Counted from the stretch's first letter, positions 40,484 through 50,399 are shown. The stretch is DNA of 64,000 nt from 2-01-FULL-39-10-A sp964525395 (GCA_964525395.1 CAZGGU010000003.1:5296-69295), one strand, 5' to 3'. Made by a program: numbers and translations. Notes: generated by a model from the letters alone, not told the origin.

Positions 40484-41655
40484 TCCCACTTATAAAATCA
40501 ACATTCTATAACGAAACAAAAGTAAAAAAAGATTTGATAAGTTTTATTAAAAAATCTAAAAAATTAAGTTTTGGTAGAGAATGTGAAAAATTTGAAAAAA
40601 ACTTTGCAAAGTATCAAGGTAGAAAAAGATGCGTTTTTGTAAATAGTGGAAGTTCGGCAAATTTAGCGCTCATTCAAGCTTTGTTAAATCTCAAAAGATT
40701 GAAGAGAGGAGATAAAGTGGCTTTTTCAGCATTAACATGGGCAACCAATGCTATGCCGCTAATTCAGCTTGGCTTGGATCCGGTGCCCGTCGATATTGAA
40801 GTAGAAACACTTAATATTTCCAGTCAAAATTTTCTAGAAGTGATTAAAAAAGAAAAAGTAAAAGCATTATTTATAACGAATATTTTAGGGTTTTGTGGCG
40901 ATATAGATAAAATTAAAAAAATATGTAGAGAGAAAAATATTATTTTGATTGAAGACAATTGCGAATCTCTTGGCACGATCTATAAAGGGAAAAAACTTGG
41001 TAATTTCGGCCTCGCTTCTACTTTTTCTTTTTATGTGGGACATCATATGTCTACGATAGAGGGCGGATCAATATGCACAGATGATAATGAGCTGGCGGAC
41101 ATGCTTTCTCTGGTAAGGGCACATGGTTGGGATCGAAACTTAGATTTTTCAAAACAAGATAAAATTAGAAAAAAGTTCAATGTTAATTCCACCTTTTATT
41201 CTAGATATACATTTTATGATCTGGGATATAATTTGAGGCCAACAGAAATTAATGGATTTATCGGAAACCAGGAGCTTAGGCATATAAATAAGATTGTAAA
41301 GCAGAGAAACAAAAATTTCTTAAAGATTGCAAAGGAAATTTATGAAAACGAAAATTTTTATCCTCTTAAATACGATCATATTGATTTAATTTCAAACTTC
41401 GCAATTCCAATTGTTTGCAAGAGTAGGGAAATTAGGGACAGAATTGTTAAGGAGTGTGAGAACAAGATTGAGATTAGGCCGATTGTTGGCGGAGATTTAA
41501 CGCTTCAACCATTTTTTAGTAAATATGTAAAAAAGAGATATAAAAATTCTAATGCCAGGCTAGCTCATGAGCAGGGTTTGTATTTGGGGAATAACCCAGA
41601 ATTAACAGAAAAAGAAATAAAAATTATTACTAAATTATTATCTAATGCAATATGA
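40480..41655 (+). CDS. DegT-family sugar 3-dehydratase (Lys replaced by His)
   Basis: 391 aa, fold type I PLP enzyme of the DegT/DnrJ/EryC1/StrS family: VNSGSSANLALIQALL, FSALTWATNAMPL, LIEDNCESLG and EGGSICTDD. The PLP-anchoring Lys found in the aminotransferase at 45244 (FYPGKNLG) is replaced by His188 (FYVGHHMS). Lys-to-His is the hallmark of ColD and RfbH/DdhC, which remove the C3 hydroxyl from 4-keto-6-deoxy sugars rather than transaminate. A 3,6-dideoxyhexose route (colitose-, abequose- or ascarylose-like) is therefore likely. ATG 40480 gives the normal N-terminus (IPLIKSTFYNE); the longer open frame begins inside the upstream gene. Confidence 0.85.
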   Translation: MIPLIKSTFYNETKVKKDLISFIKKSKKLSFGRECEKFEKNFAKYQGRKRCVFVNSGSSANLALIQALLNLKRLKRGDKVAFSALTWATNAMPLIQLGLDPVPVDIEVETLNISSQNFLEVIKKEKVKALFITNILGFCGDIDKIKKICREKNIILIEDNCESLGTIYKGKKLGNFGLASTFSFYVGHHMSTIEGGSICTDDNELADMLSLVRAHGWDRNLDFSKQDKIRKKFNVNSTFYSRYTFYDLGYNLRPTEINGFIGNQELRHINKIVKQRNKNFLKIAKEIYENENFYPLKYDHIDLISNFAIPIVCKSREIRDRIVKECENKIEIRPIVGGDLTLQPFFSKYVKKRYKNSNARLAHEQGLYLGNNPELTEKEIKIITKLLSNAI

Positions 41656-42353
41656 AGATACTAGAAATAGGATCTGGTCAAGGATTCCATTTAAGCGTTT
41701 TAGCAAGAGATGATTCAAACGAAGTTATTGGCATAGATTTATCCAAAAACGATTTAAAAATCTCAAGAAAGAGGTATCCAAATTTAGATTTTAGATATAT
41801 GAACGCCGAAAAGCTTAAATTTAAAAAAAATACTTTTGATGAAATATATGCGCTCGATGTATTAGAGCATGTCGATAATTTAAATAAGGTCCTTAATGAA
41901 ATTACCAGGGTTTTAAAACCTGGAGGAAAATTTATTATTAATATTCCTTACCATAAATCTGAGCGTTGGCTTCTTAAAGTTCGCCCTACATTTCATAAAG
42001 AAATTCACCATGTCCGAATTTTTGGAGAGAAAGAGCTTGAATCTATCTTAAAAAAGAAAAAATATAAATTGCTTAAGAAGGAAAGAAAAGAGTTTCTTCA
42101 GCACATTGAGCTATATGTCTTATTTAGACGAAAAATAAAATCAAAAACACAATTAAGTATTGGTAGTTGGAGAGACACATATTTTACAAAATTTGTTCAT
42201 GTAGCAGTCCTTTACACGAATCCAGCTGTATTAAAAACTCCATTAGTATATTTTCCAATTTGGATTATTACACTTCCGGTTGGAGGTGTTATTAACTTTA
42301 TTGCTAATCAAAAATTTCCAAGATCTCTATATTACATATTTGAGAAAAAATAA
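41652..42353 (+). CDS. Class I SAM-dependent methyltransferase
   Basis: 233 aa. The protein begins directly with motif I (ILEIGSGQGFHL), then VIGIDLSKNDLK, FDEIYALDVLEHVDN and VLKPGGKFIINIP, as in Methyltransf_11 proteins; the usual 30-50 residues before motif I are absent. A C-terminal hydrophobic stretch (about 200-225) may tether it to the membrane. It may methylate a sugar of the glycan. Four-base overlap with the dehydratase gene. Confidence 0.85.
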   Translation: MKILEIGSGQGFHLSVLARDDSNEVIGIDLSKNDLKISRKRYPNLDFRYMNAEKLKFKKNTFDEIYALDVLEHVDNLNKVLNEITRVLKPGGKFIINIPYHKSERWLLKVRPTFHKEIHHVRIFGEKELESILKKKKYKLLKKERKEFLQHIELYVLFRRKIKSKTQLSIGSWRDTYFTKFVHVAVLYTNPAVLKTPLVYFPIWIITLPVGGVINFIANQKFPRSLYYIFEKK

Positions 42354-42355
42354 AA

Positions 42356-43321
42356 ATGAAAAAAAACGAGAAAATTACTATCTTTACAGTTAACTGGAAT
42401 GGTAAGAAGTGGCTTAAAAAATATTTAGATTCTGTCGAGAATCAAACATATCCAAATATTGAAAATATTGTTGTTGATAATGCTTCCAATGATGGTTCAG
42501 TAGAATTTATTAAGAAATATTATCCTAAGGTAAAAATTATTCAAAATAAAAAAAATTTTGGTTTAGCAAAAGCAACACAAATTGGTGTTAAAAATGCAAA
42601 AGGGAAGTATATTTTATTTATTAACAACGATACTTGGTTTAATAAAGCTTTTGTAAGTGATTTATTTGAGTTTTATCAGAATAATAATTATACGGTAGTC
42701 TCAGCTAGGGAGGAAAGATATTTTGATAATAAAAAATTCAACTGTAATACAACTATTGATCTAACAGGTAGTCCTGCATATTTTAAGCCTGCTTATTCAA
42801 AACCTCATAAAATATTTTATTTAACTGTATGTTTTTTATGCTTAAAAGATGACTTTATTAAATCGAAAGGAACTGACGAGGATTTTTTTATGTACTATGA
42901 GGATGTTGATTGGTTTTGGAGATTAACTTTATTAGGTAAAAAATTTAGAGTAGCAGAAAAAATAAAAATTCATCATGCAGGAGCAGGAAGTAGCGGCTCT
43001 GGAATTAGATATGATTTCTTCCTTTGGAGAAATCAAAACTCATTACAATCTTTAATCAAGAACTATTCATCAAAAATGCTATTAGTGACGCTACCGTTAT
43101 TTGTTCTGCAAAATATTTTTGAAATAATATTTTTTTTAGTAATTCTTAAGCCAAAAATTTCTTATTCATATATTGAAGGATGGATTTTTAATTTAAAGAA
43201 TGTAAGGAGAACTTTAAAAAAGAGAAAATGGATTCAGAATAATCGAATCGTGGGGGACTTAGAGGTCATTAAGAAAATGTATATTGGGCCATCTAAATTA
43301 AAAACATTATTGAATCATTAA
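42356..43321 (+). CDS. GT2 glycosyltransferase (rhamnosyltransferase-like)
   Basis: 321 aa. IFTVNWNGKKWLKKYLDS, IVVDNASNDGS, NFGLAKATQIGV, FINNDTWF (metal Asp) and MYYEDVDWFWRLTLLG (catalytic region) are typical of WbbL-like inverting transferases. A hydrophobic segment near 240-265 may associate with the membrane. The start lies two bases after the methyltransferase stop. Confidence 0.83.
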   Translation: MKKNEKITIFTVNWNGKKWLKKYLDSVENQTYPNIENIVVDNASNDGSVEFIKKYYPKVKIIQNKKNFGLAKATQIGVKNAKGKYILFINNDTWFNKAFVSDLFEFYQNNNYTVVSAREERYFDNKKFNCNTTIDLTGSPAYFKPAYSKPHKIFYLTVCFLCLKDDFIKSKGTDEDFFMYYEDVDWFWRLTLLGKKFRVAEKIKIHHAGAGSSGSGIRYDFFLWRNQNSLQSLIKNYSSKMLLVTLPLFVLQNIFEIIFFLVILKPKISYSYIEGWIFNLKNVRRTLKKRKWIQNNRIVGDLEVIKKMYIGPSKLKTLLNH

Positions 43322-43322
43322 T

Positions 43323-44318
43323 ATGAAAAAGAAATTACTCTTATCTATTATTACGCCTACATTAAACAACCAGAAAGATATTAAGAGATTTCTGAATTAT
43401 ATTAATTCTCAAAAAAAAGAAACATTCAATACTGAAATAATTGTTTTTGATGGTGGATCATCTGATAGAACCGTAGAGATTGCAAGAAAACTTGGTGCAA
43501 AGGTATATGAAAACCCTTTTGTTTTAGCTGATTCTGGAGTTAATTTAGGAATTAAAAAAGCTAAAGGTGAAATCTTGATGATTCTTGCAGTGGATAATAT
43601 TTTTTATGAAAAAGATTCACTTCAGAAAATGGTTAATGTTTTCAAAGATAAAACTATTATGGCAGCATTTCCCATACATTCAAGTTTAAAAAGTGATTCG
43701 CTATTTACGAAGTACATAAATAATTTTACTGATCCATTTAATAATTTTGTTTATGGTTACGCAGCAAACGGAAGAACATTTAAAAAGGTATTTAAAACAC
43801 TTGAGTCAAATGAACTATATGAAATTTATGATTTCTCTTCAAGTAGTGAAAGGCCTTTAATTGCTTTTGCTCAAGGTTTTACAATCCGTAAAGGTTTTAC
43901 AAGAAATAAAGATAGAAGTCACGATGATGTATTGCCGGTAATTGATTTGATAGTGCAAGGAAAGAAAATAGCATTTGTTTATTCTGTGCGACTGCATCAT
44001 CACACAGTGCGAAATTTAAGTCATTTTATTAGAAAACAGGCTTGGGCTACTTTAAATTCTCTTCAAAGAAAAAAATATGGAATATCCTTTCGAAGGGTTT
44101 ACTTGTCTGAAGGACAGCAGCTTCGGATGAATTTCTGGCCATTTTATTCACTGCTCATTTTTCCAGTAGTCATCAGGGCTTCTTACAAGCTTGTTAGAGA
44201 TCGTGATAAATTATGGCTTTTAGATCCTATTTTGTGTATTATTTCTGCTTACACAAGCTTAGTAGTAGGATTATCATATTTATTTAATAAAAAAATGGCA
44301 TTTAAGAGACAAAAATGA
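43323..44318 (+). CDS. GT2 glycosyltransferase
   Basis: 331 aa. LSIITPTLNNQKDIKRFL, IVFDGGSSDRT, LGAKVYEN, ADSGVNLGIKKAKG and MILAVDNIFY (metal position AVD). The C-terminal 60 residues hold two hydrophobic helices with a basic end. It acts on a lipid-linked glycan in the cytosol; the sugar is unknown. It lies directly before the acyltransferase/isomerase fusion gene (four-base overlap). Confidence 0.8.
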   Translation: MKKKLLLSIITPTLNNQKDIKRFLNYINSQKKETFNTEIIVFDGGSSDRTVEIARKLGAKVYENPFVLADSGVNLGIKKAKGEILMILAVDNIFYEKDSLQKMVNVFKDKTIMAAFPIHSSLKSDSLFTKYINNFTDPFNNFVYGYAANGRTFKKVFKTLESNELYEIYDFSSSSERPLIAFAQGFTIRKGFTRNKDRSHDDVLPVIDLIVQGKKIAFVYSVRLHHHTVRNLSHFIRKQAWATLNSLQRKKYGISFRRVYLSEGQQLRMNFWPFYSLLIFPVVIRASYKLVRDRDKLWLLDPILCIISAYTSLVVGLSYLFNKKMAFKRQK

Positions 44319-45247
44319 AAACTTTTATTCACCCTTCAGCGATTGTAAAAACAAAAAAAATAGGTGATAAAACTACAATTTGGGCATTTTGTAATATTTT
44401 AGAAAAAGCCTCAATTGGAGAGAATTGTAATATTAATGATAGGGTTTTCATTGAAAATGATGTTGTAGTAGGAAACAACGTGACAATAAAAGTCGGTGTG
44501 TCTCTGTGGGATGGATTAAGAGTGGAAGATAATGTTTTTATTGGCCCGAATGCTACTTTTTCTAACGATATTTTCCCAAGAAGTAAGAAATATCTTAAGA
44601 AATATCCTCAAACGGTACTTAAGAAGGGATCTTCTGTCGGAGCAAATTCAACAATTCTCCCAGGGATTACAATTGGTGTAAATTCAATGGTAGGGGCAGG
44701 TGCAGTTGTAACGAAAGATGTTCCTCAGAATGCAATAGTTGCGGGAAATCCGGCAAGGATAATTGGATATATTGATGCTAAAAATGAGAAGCTTAAGCAA
44801 GTCAATGCTGGAAATGGTCTCAAGAAAAGTAAAAGCCACATAAGAGTTAAAGGTGTTAAGGTCTATTCTCTTCCAGAATTTAGTGATATTAGAGGAGATT
44901 TAATTGCTGGAGAATTTCTGGATCAGATCCCTTTTTTAATCAAGAGGTTCTTTATTGTTCACAATGTGCCTAATCAGGAGGTAAGAGGAGAGCACGCTCA
45001 TAAAAAATTACAACAATATCTTATCTGCCTGAGTGGCTCTGTAAGTGTAATCGTAGACGATGGTAAAAAATCGGCTGAGATATTGCTTTCTCCGCTTCAG
45101 ACAGGGCTGTACATAGGACCAAAAGTGTGGAGCGTGCAGTACAAGTTTAGCAATAACGCTTCTTTGCTTGTTTTGGCTTCAGAAAAGTACAAATCGGAGG
45201 ATTATTTAAGAAATTATAATGATTTCTTGGACTTTATTAAAAAATGA
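44315..45247 (+). CDS. Fused acyltransferase + dTDP-sugar 3,4-ketoisomerase (WxcM-like)
   Basis: 310 aa, two domains. Residues 1-165 are a left-handed beta-helix of hexapeptide repeats (VGANSTILPGITIG, VGAGAVVTKDVP) like FdtC/WlbB-type sugar N-acetyltransferases. Residues about 178-308 are a FdtA-type cupin: FSDIRGDLIAGEF, VRGEHAHKKLQQYLICLSGS with the conserved Arg-Gly-x-His-Ala-His, and YIGPKVWSVQY. FdtA converts dTDP-4-keto-6-deoxyglucose to its 3-keto isomer. WxcM of Xanthomonas has the same acetyltransferase-isomerase order. With the aminotransferase that overlaps it, it can complete a dTDP-Fuc3NAc- or Qui3NAc-type pathway; which sugar is not certain. Confidence 0.88.
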   Translation: MKTFIHPSAIVKTKKIGDKTTIWAFCNILEKASIGENCNINDRVFIENDVVVGNNVTIKVGVSLWDGLRVEDNVFIGPNATFSNDIFPRSKKYLKKYPQTVLKKGSSVGANSTILPGITIGVNSMVGAGAVVTKDVPQNAIVAGNPARIIGYIDAKNEKLKQVNAGNGLKKSKSHIRVKGVKVYSLPEFSDIRGDLIAGEFLDQIPFLIKRFFIVHNVPNQEVRGEHAHKKLQQYLICLSGSVSVIVDDGKKSAEILLSPLQTGLYIGPKVWSVQYKFSNNASLLVLASEKYKSEDYLRNYNDFLDFIKK

Positions 45248-46350
45248 AAATTAATTATCTTGATATTAAAAGGGCTCATAATTTTATTCTTCCTGAGTTA
45301 AATAATTCACTTGAGAAGGTAATAAAAAGTGGATTGTTAATTTTAGGTAAAGAGCTAGAGGGGTTTGAGAGAAAATACGCTAAGTTTACAGGGACTAAGT
45401 ATGCTTTAGGAGTTGCTAATGGCTTAGATGCGCTCATACTTTCGTTAATGGCTCTTGATGTTAAGGAAGGAGACGAAGTTATTGTTCCATCCAATACATA
45501 TATTGCTACAGTTTTAGCAATTTCTAGAGTTGGTGCAAAACCAATTTTAGTTGAACCAAACAAAGAAACGTATAATATTGATCCGATGGAGATAGAGAAA
45601 AATATTTCTAAGAAAACAAAGGTAATCATTCCAGTTCATTTATTTGGTCAAGTTGCACAAATGGATGCAATTATGAAGATTGCTATAAAGCATAAGTTAT
45701 TTGTCGTGGAGGATAATGCTCAGTCACACGGAGCAAAATATATGAATAAAATGGCAGGTAGCTTTGGGCATATTAATGCTACAAGTTTTTATCCTGGAAA
45801 AAATTTAGGTGCATTAGGGGATGGGGGGATGATCACAACTAATAGTAAATCTTTATATGAAAAAGTGAAGATAATGCGCAATTATGGTTCAAAAATAAAA
45901 TACTATAATGAGATCAAAGGTTATAATTCTCGACTGGATGAACTTCAAGCTGCTTTTCTGAAAATAAAACTTAATTATTTGAAATCGAATAATAAATTAA
46001 GAAAAATGAAAGCTGATAAATATCTCTCTGAGTTAAAAAATATAGGAGATATTATTTTACCCATGACAGATTCAAATTCTACGCATGTTTATCATATATT
46101 CAACATCAGAACTAAAAAAAGAGATTCATTGAAGAAGTACTTAGATCAAAATAAGATTGGAAATTTGATTCATTATCCAGTCCCCCCTCATCTTCAGAAA
46201 GCTTATGCCGAATTAGGATTTAAAAAAGGAGATTTCCCCATCGCAGAAGAACTTGCTAGTACTTCGATAAGCCTACCGATTTATCCAGAATTAACCGATA
46301 ATGAGCAAAATTTTGTTATATTAAAAATAAAGGAATTTTATGAAAAATAG
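45244..46350 (+). CDS. DegT-family sugar aminotransferase (FdtB/QdtB-like)
   Basis: 368 aa PLP enzyme: YALGVANGLDALILSL, VPSNTYIATVLAISRVGA, VVEDNAQSHGAKY and SFYPGKNLGALGDGGMITT with the PLP Lys near 184. Transaminates C3 of a dTDP-3-keto-6-deoxyhexose. The upstream fused gene makes that keto sugar and can acylate the product, so the two genes form one pathway. Compare the neighbour at 40480, which has His at the Lys position. It overlaps both flanking genes. Confidence 0.9.
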   Translation: MKINYLDIKRAHNFILPELNNSLEKVIKSGLLILGKELEGFERKYAKFTGTKYALGVANGLDALILSLMALDVKEGDEVIVPSNTYIATVLAISRVGAKPILVEPNKETYNIDPMEIEKNISKKTKVIIPVHLFGQVAQMDAIMKIAIKHKLFVVEDNAQSHGAKYMNKMAGSFGHINATSFYPGKNLGALGDGGMITTNSKSLYEKVKIMRNYGSKIKYYNEIKGYNSRLDELQAAFLKIKLNYLKSNNKLRKMKADKYLSELKNIGDIILPMTDSNSTHVYHIFNIRTKKRDSLKKYLDQNKIGNLIHYPVPPHLQKAYAELGFKKGDFPIAEELASTSISLPIYPELTDNEQNFVILKIKEFYEK

Positions 46351-47305
46351 TCCCTTAGTTTCAATTGTTATTCCGACATATAATAGAAAAATACTTGTTG
46401 AAAGATTGATTAAGAGCATATTGAAAAGTACCTATAAAAATCTTGAAATAATTGTGATAGATGACGCATCTGCTGATAATACTCTCGAATATATATCTTC
46501 AAAATTTAGAAAAAATAAAAATATAAAAATTTTTAGAAATAAAATTAATCAGTTTGCTGCAGGAAGTAAAAATATAGGTCAATCAAAAGCCCAAGGAAAA
46601 TTTATTGCATTTATAGACGATGATAATGTTGTGGATCAACAAATGATAGAGAAGCTTGTAAATGTTTTGTTAAAAAATGATGTTGTGGGCGAGGTGGGTC
46701 CAATTAACTATAATTTTAATAAAAAAAAATTGGTACTTCTAACTAGATCTACTAGAAATATGTGGACGACCAAAACTAACCATTTAAGAACTTTTAAGCC
46801 GTTTGGGGCTCTTAAAGAATGGGAAGCAGATGATATACCAAATGCTTTCATGGTCAGAGCAGATGTAGTAATTAAAAATAAAATTAAATTCAGACCAAAA
46901 TATGGAATTATGTATGAAGAAAGCGATTATGCATATAGAATCAGAAGGGCTGGCTTTAAAGTTTTGATGGTACGTGAGGCTAAGATATATCATGACATTG
47001 AGGATTCAAATTCTAAAGAGAATAGTAAAGATTACCTGTATCATTTTATGGAAGATAAAAGAAGACCATTTGTTTTTGCAAGAAACAGAGTAATTTTTCA
47101 CTCCTTATATTCAACCCCTTTGCAAAAATTCGTAATTTATTTATTTTGGATTTGGTTTTTCACAGCTTATTACGTTTATAAATTTTTATTTTATAATGGA
47201 TATGGCAATTTTAAGTTTAAAAATAAATTATCTGCAGCAATTAGCTATATAAAAGGGACTTTTAACGGGTTTGGTTTTGCACTTCTGAAAACCTCTAAAA
47301 TATGA
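46340..47305 (+). CDS. GT2 glycosyltransferase
   Basis: 321 aa. VSIVIPTYNRKILVERL, IVIDDASADNT, FAAGSKNIGQSKAQG, FIDDDNVVD (metal motif) and MYEESDYAYRIRRAG (catalytic region). A hydrophobic helix lies near 255-280. It may transfer the 3-amino sugar made by the two genes before it, because of its position (inference). It overlaps the aminotransferase by 11 bases and the FkbM gene by four. Confidence 0.83.
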   Translation: MKNSPLVSIVIPTYNRKILVERLIKSILKSTYKNLEIIVIDDASADNTLEYISSKFRKNKNIKIFRNKINQFAAGSKNIGQSKAQGKFIAFIDDDNVVDQQMIEKLVNVLLKNDVVGEVGPINYNFNKKKLVLLTRSTRNMWTTKTNHLRTFKPFGALKEWEADDIPNAFMVRADVVIKNKIKFRPKYGIMYEESDYAYRIRRAGFKVLMVREAKIYHDIEDSNSKENSKDYLYHFMEDKRRPFVFARNRVIFHSLYSTPLQKFVIYLFWIWFFTAYYVYKFLFYNGYGNFKFKNKLSAAISYIKGTFNGFGFALLKTSKI

Positions 47306-48114
47306 AGAAATTCAATTATTCTAAGCAGTCAATTTTTAAGTTTTATTTCTTTTATTTATTTTATAAACTATTAATCCCATTTGAAGTAAAAAAAGGAAAA
47401 ATAAATATTATTGTAGCGGAGTTTATATGGGTTAGTAGTAAGTTATTTAGATTTAAACCATTCCTCTTTAAAAATTTTACCTCTAATTATTATGAAACAA
47501 AATTTGGGAAATTTTACATAAATCCAGACTTGATTAGTACAATTGCTGCCTCTCCTTCTTTTGAGAGGAAAGAGATTGAGATTCTTTTAAAAATGATAGA
47601 GTCTGACGTTTCGAATAATAAGAAAATATTATTTATTGATGTTGGGGCATTTTTTGGTCTATATACCGTATTGGTTGGTAATAGATATAAAAAATATAAG
47701 AATTTGGACATCATGTCATTTGAGCCAGACACATTTTATCTGTCAGATGCCACATTTAATTTAATCAAAAAAAATATAAAGGTTAACAATATAAAAAATT
47801 CAAAGTTATATCATTTTGGTTTGGGATCAATCAATTCAAACAAAAAAAATAAGAAAGGAATAATTACCAAAAAATTAGACACAGTTTTAACTAAAAAGAT
47901 ACTAGTTAAATACGATTCAGTATATATAAAAATAGATGTGGACGGTTCAGAAAAAGATGTATTATTGGGTGCAAAGAGCTCTATAAAAAATGCCAAGGAG
48001 ATTACACTTCTTATTGAAGATTTTGTTGACCAAAGAATAGTTAAGTATTTATCGAAAGATTTTGAATTTATCTCAAAACCTTCTAGTTATAACAGTTTTT
48101 GGAAAAAGAAATGA
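47302..48114 (+). CDS. FkbM-family methyltransferase
   Basis: 270 aa. ILFIDVGAFFGLYTVLVGN (SAM motif I), MSFEPDTFYL and YIKIDVDGSEKDVLLGA are the FkbM signatures. These enzymes O-methylate sugars or lipids. The first 60 residues are hydrophobic and aromatic-rich and may form a membrane-facing region. It overlaps the next membrane protein by four bases. Confidence 0.85.
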   Translation: MKKFNYSKQSIFKFYFFYLFYKLLIPFEVKKGKINIIVAEFIWVSSKLFRFKPFLFKNFTSNYYETKFGKFYINPDLISTIAASPSFERKEIEILLKMIESDVSNNKKILFIDVGAFFGLYTVLVGNRYKKYKNLDIMSFEPDTFYLSDATFNLIKKNIKVNNIKNSKLYHFGLGSINSNKKNKKGIITKKLDTVLTKKILVKYDSVYIKIDVDGSEKDVLLGAKSSIKNAKEITLLIEDFVDQRIVKYLSKDFEFISKPSSYNSFWKKK

Positions 48115-50399
48115 AGAAGCTATTTTCTCTAAAGTTTTTCAATCTTTTAGCAATAATTTTTATTTTAGCGCTCCCATACTATTTATTTGATGGAAAGCTA
48201 TTTTTAGGGGGAGATGACACCAGGCTTCTTTATTCTTATCCAGTTGAATTTGTGAAGAATATAACTTTTTTCTCATGGCATAATGTTTCAACGACAGGCA
48301 TTAGTGCAGCAGATCAATATATACTGCCATTTTTATCAGTTTGGGTACTTCTTTCAGCAATCATTCCCTCAAAGTTAATTTTGGCTTATCTCGCATTCTC
48401 ACTCCCTGTGATAGTGGGCATGATTGGTTTTCAAAAATTAGTCAGAGAACTTTTTGAATTAGAAAATAATAATGTCGTGATTTTTCTTGGTAGCTTATTT
48501 TATGTATTTTCTCCAATTCTGATTCAAGATCAGTATTTTATTTTTCTCACAGCAATTTGGCTCATAGGGTTAATTCCTATTAATATCTATTTATTTATAC
48601 GGTATTTAAAAACTTCTGATTTTAAATATGTATTTTTTGCCGCCACATTTTGTATATTCTTTTTAGGAATATTATATTCACTTCCATGGGTTTTTGGAAC
48701 ATTTTTACCTCTATTTCTTGGACTGATTTTTGTTTCTATATTTTTCAGGAAAAAAGATATTTTATTTTTTATTAAAAAACTATTTATTTTTTGTGGATTT
48801 ATAGGATTAACTCAGTTTTTTTGGATCGCAAATTTTGCATTATCTTATTTTTCGAAGAGTTCAAATAGTTTTGCGCAAAAATTTGTTTCTCAAGATTTTC
48901 TTGACACGTTTACTCCGACTGTATTTACTACTGCAACAGGGAGCATATTTTACCCAATACTCAACTTATTTCATCGACAAATAGCATTTGATTTTGAATG
49001 GACATTATCAGGAATATTTAATAATTATTATGATAAAACGTATATCTTTAACGTCGTTTTCATTTTTGTTCTTTTTATTGGTCTTTTATACTTTCGAAAA
49101 TATTCAAATAAAAAGAATCAGATTATCTTTATATTTTTATTCATAAGTTTTCTTATCTCTTTGTTTTTATTCACGGTTAACATAGGACCTTTAAAAGATT
49201 TGTTTACATACTTGAGATATGTTCCCGGATTTATTATGTTTAGGAATTTCTATGACAAATTTGCAATTGGCTACATTCTAATTTACTCCTTATTAATAAC
49301 TTACTCATTGTTAATAGTTCATTTGAAATTTAATATAAAATTTTGGCTAGTATTTGGAATATTTTCGCTAGCGATATTCTTTAATTTTTTACCAATTAAG
49401 CAAACTATAAATTCTCCTCTGTGGAAAACTAAGTCAATTTATCGTGTGATAAATATTCCAAATGAATATTTGGAAACTATGAAATTTGTTAATTCGGAAA
49501 TTCCTTCTACGAACACAATTTTAAGTGTTCCTTTTGGAGCATCGATCTACACTGTGATAAAAGAAGATAAATCAAATAACGTTTATGTGGGTGCTTCTCC
49601 TGTCAGGATTTTTAGCGGAGTAAATGACATTTCAGGTCATTATTCATTTAATTTTAGTGATCAGGCAAATACAATAGACGCTGTATTTGTAGATAGAGAA
49701 TTTGAAAAACTAAAGAAAATTCTTTTTGAATATAACATTAATTATATTCTGGTCACCAAGAATTTACCTGAAGAAGTAAAGAGGGCGAAGTGGCTTTATG
49801 ATGAGCAAATGCTTTCTGTTCAGAATCAGGAATTTATAAATGGCATTGCAAATAAAAAGATATACACAAGCGATAATAAAAATTATGAGATTTATGATCT
49901 GAAAAATAAAAATACGATTCTTTCATCAAAAAACATTACATATCAAAAAGTAAGTCCAGTGAAGTATAGATTTTTTATTAGAAATATAAATTCACAAAAT
50001 TTAGACTTTCATGATACATATCATGGTGACTGGAAGATTTTTATCCAAAAAAATCCAAATTTAAATTGGTGTAAAAATAAAAAGTTTCTCAAAAGTGATG
50101 TAGTCGAATGCCAAGAAGCAAAAAAACTATTTGAAATTAATGATTTGAAGTATTTCTTTGAGAAACCAGTTTTTGATGACAAACATAGTACTGTTTTTGG
50201 ATACGGCAATAGATGGAGTATAAACAATAAAGAAATTTCTACTAACTATAATCAAGATTTTTATGTAAAAAATAAAGATGGAAGTATTGATGCAGAATTC
50301 GTTCTTTATTTTAAGCCGCAAACCTATTTTTATTATGGTTTTATTTTCTCATTCGTAGTCTATTTATTAGGAGCAATTTATGTCATCAAAAAAAGATAA
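48111..50399 (+). CDS. Large GT-C/YfhO-like membrane protein
   Basis: 762 aa with about 12 helices. The first outer loop has LFLGGDDTRLLYSYPVEF, with the Asp-Asp expected for a GT-C active site. The outer C-terminal domain (about 455-735) is beta-rich (DTYHGDWKIFIQ), followed by a last helix. It may attach sugars on the outer face. ATG 48111, with the FkbM stop as ATGA, is preferred over the TTG at 48099. The next gene starts before its stop (20-base overlap). Confidence 0.7.
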   Translation: MKKLFSLKFFNLLAIIFILALPYYLFDGKLFLGGDDTRLLYSYPVEFVKNITFFSWHNVSTTGISAADQYILPFLSVWVLLSAIIPSKLILAYLAFSLPVIVGMIGFQKLVRELFELENNNVVIFLGSLFYVFSPILIQDQYFIFLTAIWLIGLIPINIYLFIRYLKTSDFKYVFFAATFCIFFLGILYSLPWVFGTFLPLFLGLIFVSIFFRKKDILFFIKKLFIFCGFIGLTQFFWIANFALSYFSKSSNSFAQKFVSQDFLDTFTPTVFTTATGSIFYPILNLFHRQIAFDFEWTLSGIFNNYYDKTYIFNVVFIFVLFIGLLYFRKYSNKKNQIIFIFLFISFLISLFLFTVNIGPLKDLFTYLRYVPGFIMFRNFYDKFAIGYILIYSLLITYSLLIVHLKFNIKFWLVFGIFSLAIFFNFLPIKQTINSPLWKTKSIYRVINIPNEYLETMKFVNSEIPSTNTILSVPFGASIYTVIKEDKSNNVYVGASPVRIFSGVNDISGHYSFNFSDQANTIDAVFVDREFEKLKKILFEYNINYILVTKNLPEEVKRAKWLYDEQMLSVQNQEFINGIANKKIYTSDNKNYEIYDLKNKNTILSSKNITYQKVSPVKYRFFIRNINSQNLDFHDTYHGDWKIFIQKNPNLNWCKNKKFLKSDVVECQEAKKLFEINDLKYFFEKPVFDDKHSTVFGYGNRWSINNKEISTNYNQDFYVKNKDGSIDAEFVLYFKPQTYFYYGFIFSFVVYLLGAIYVIKKR

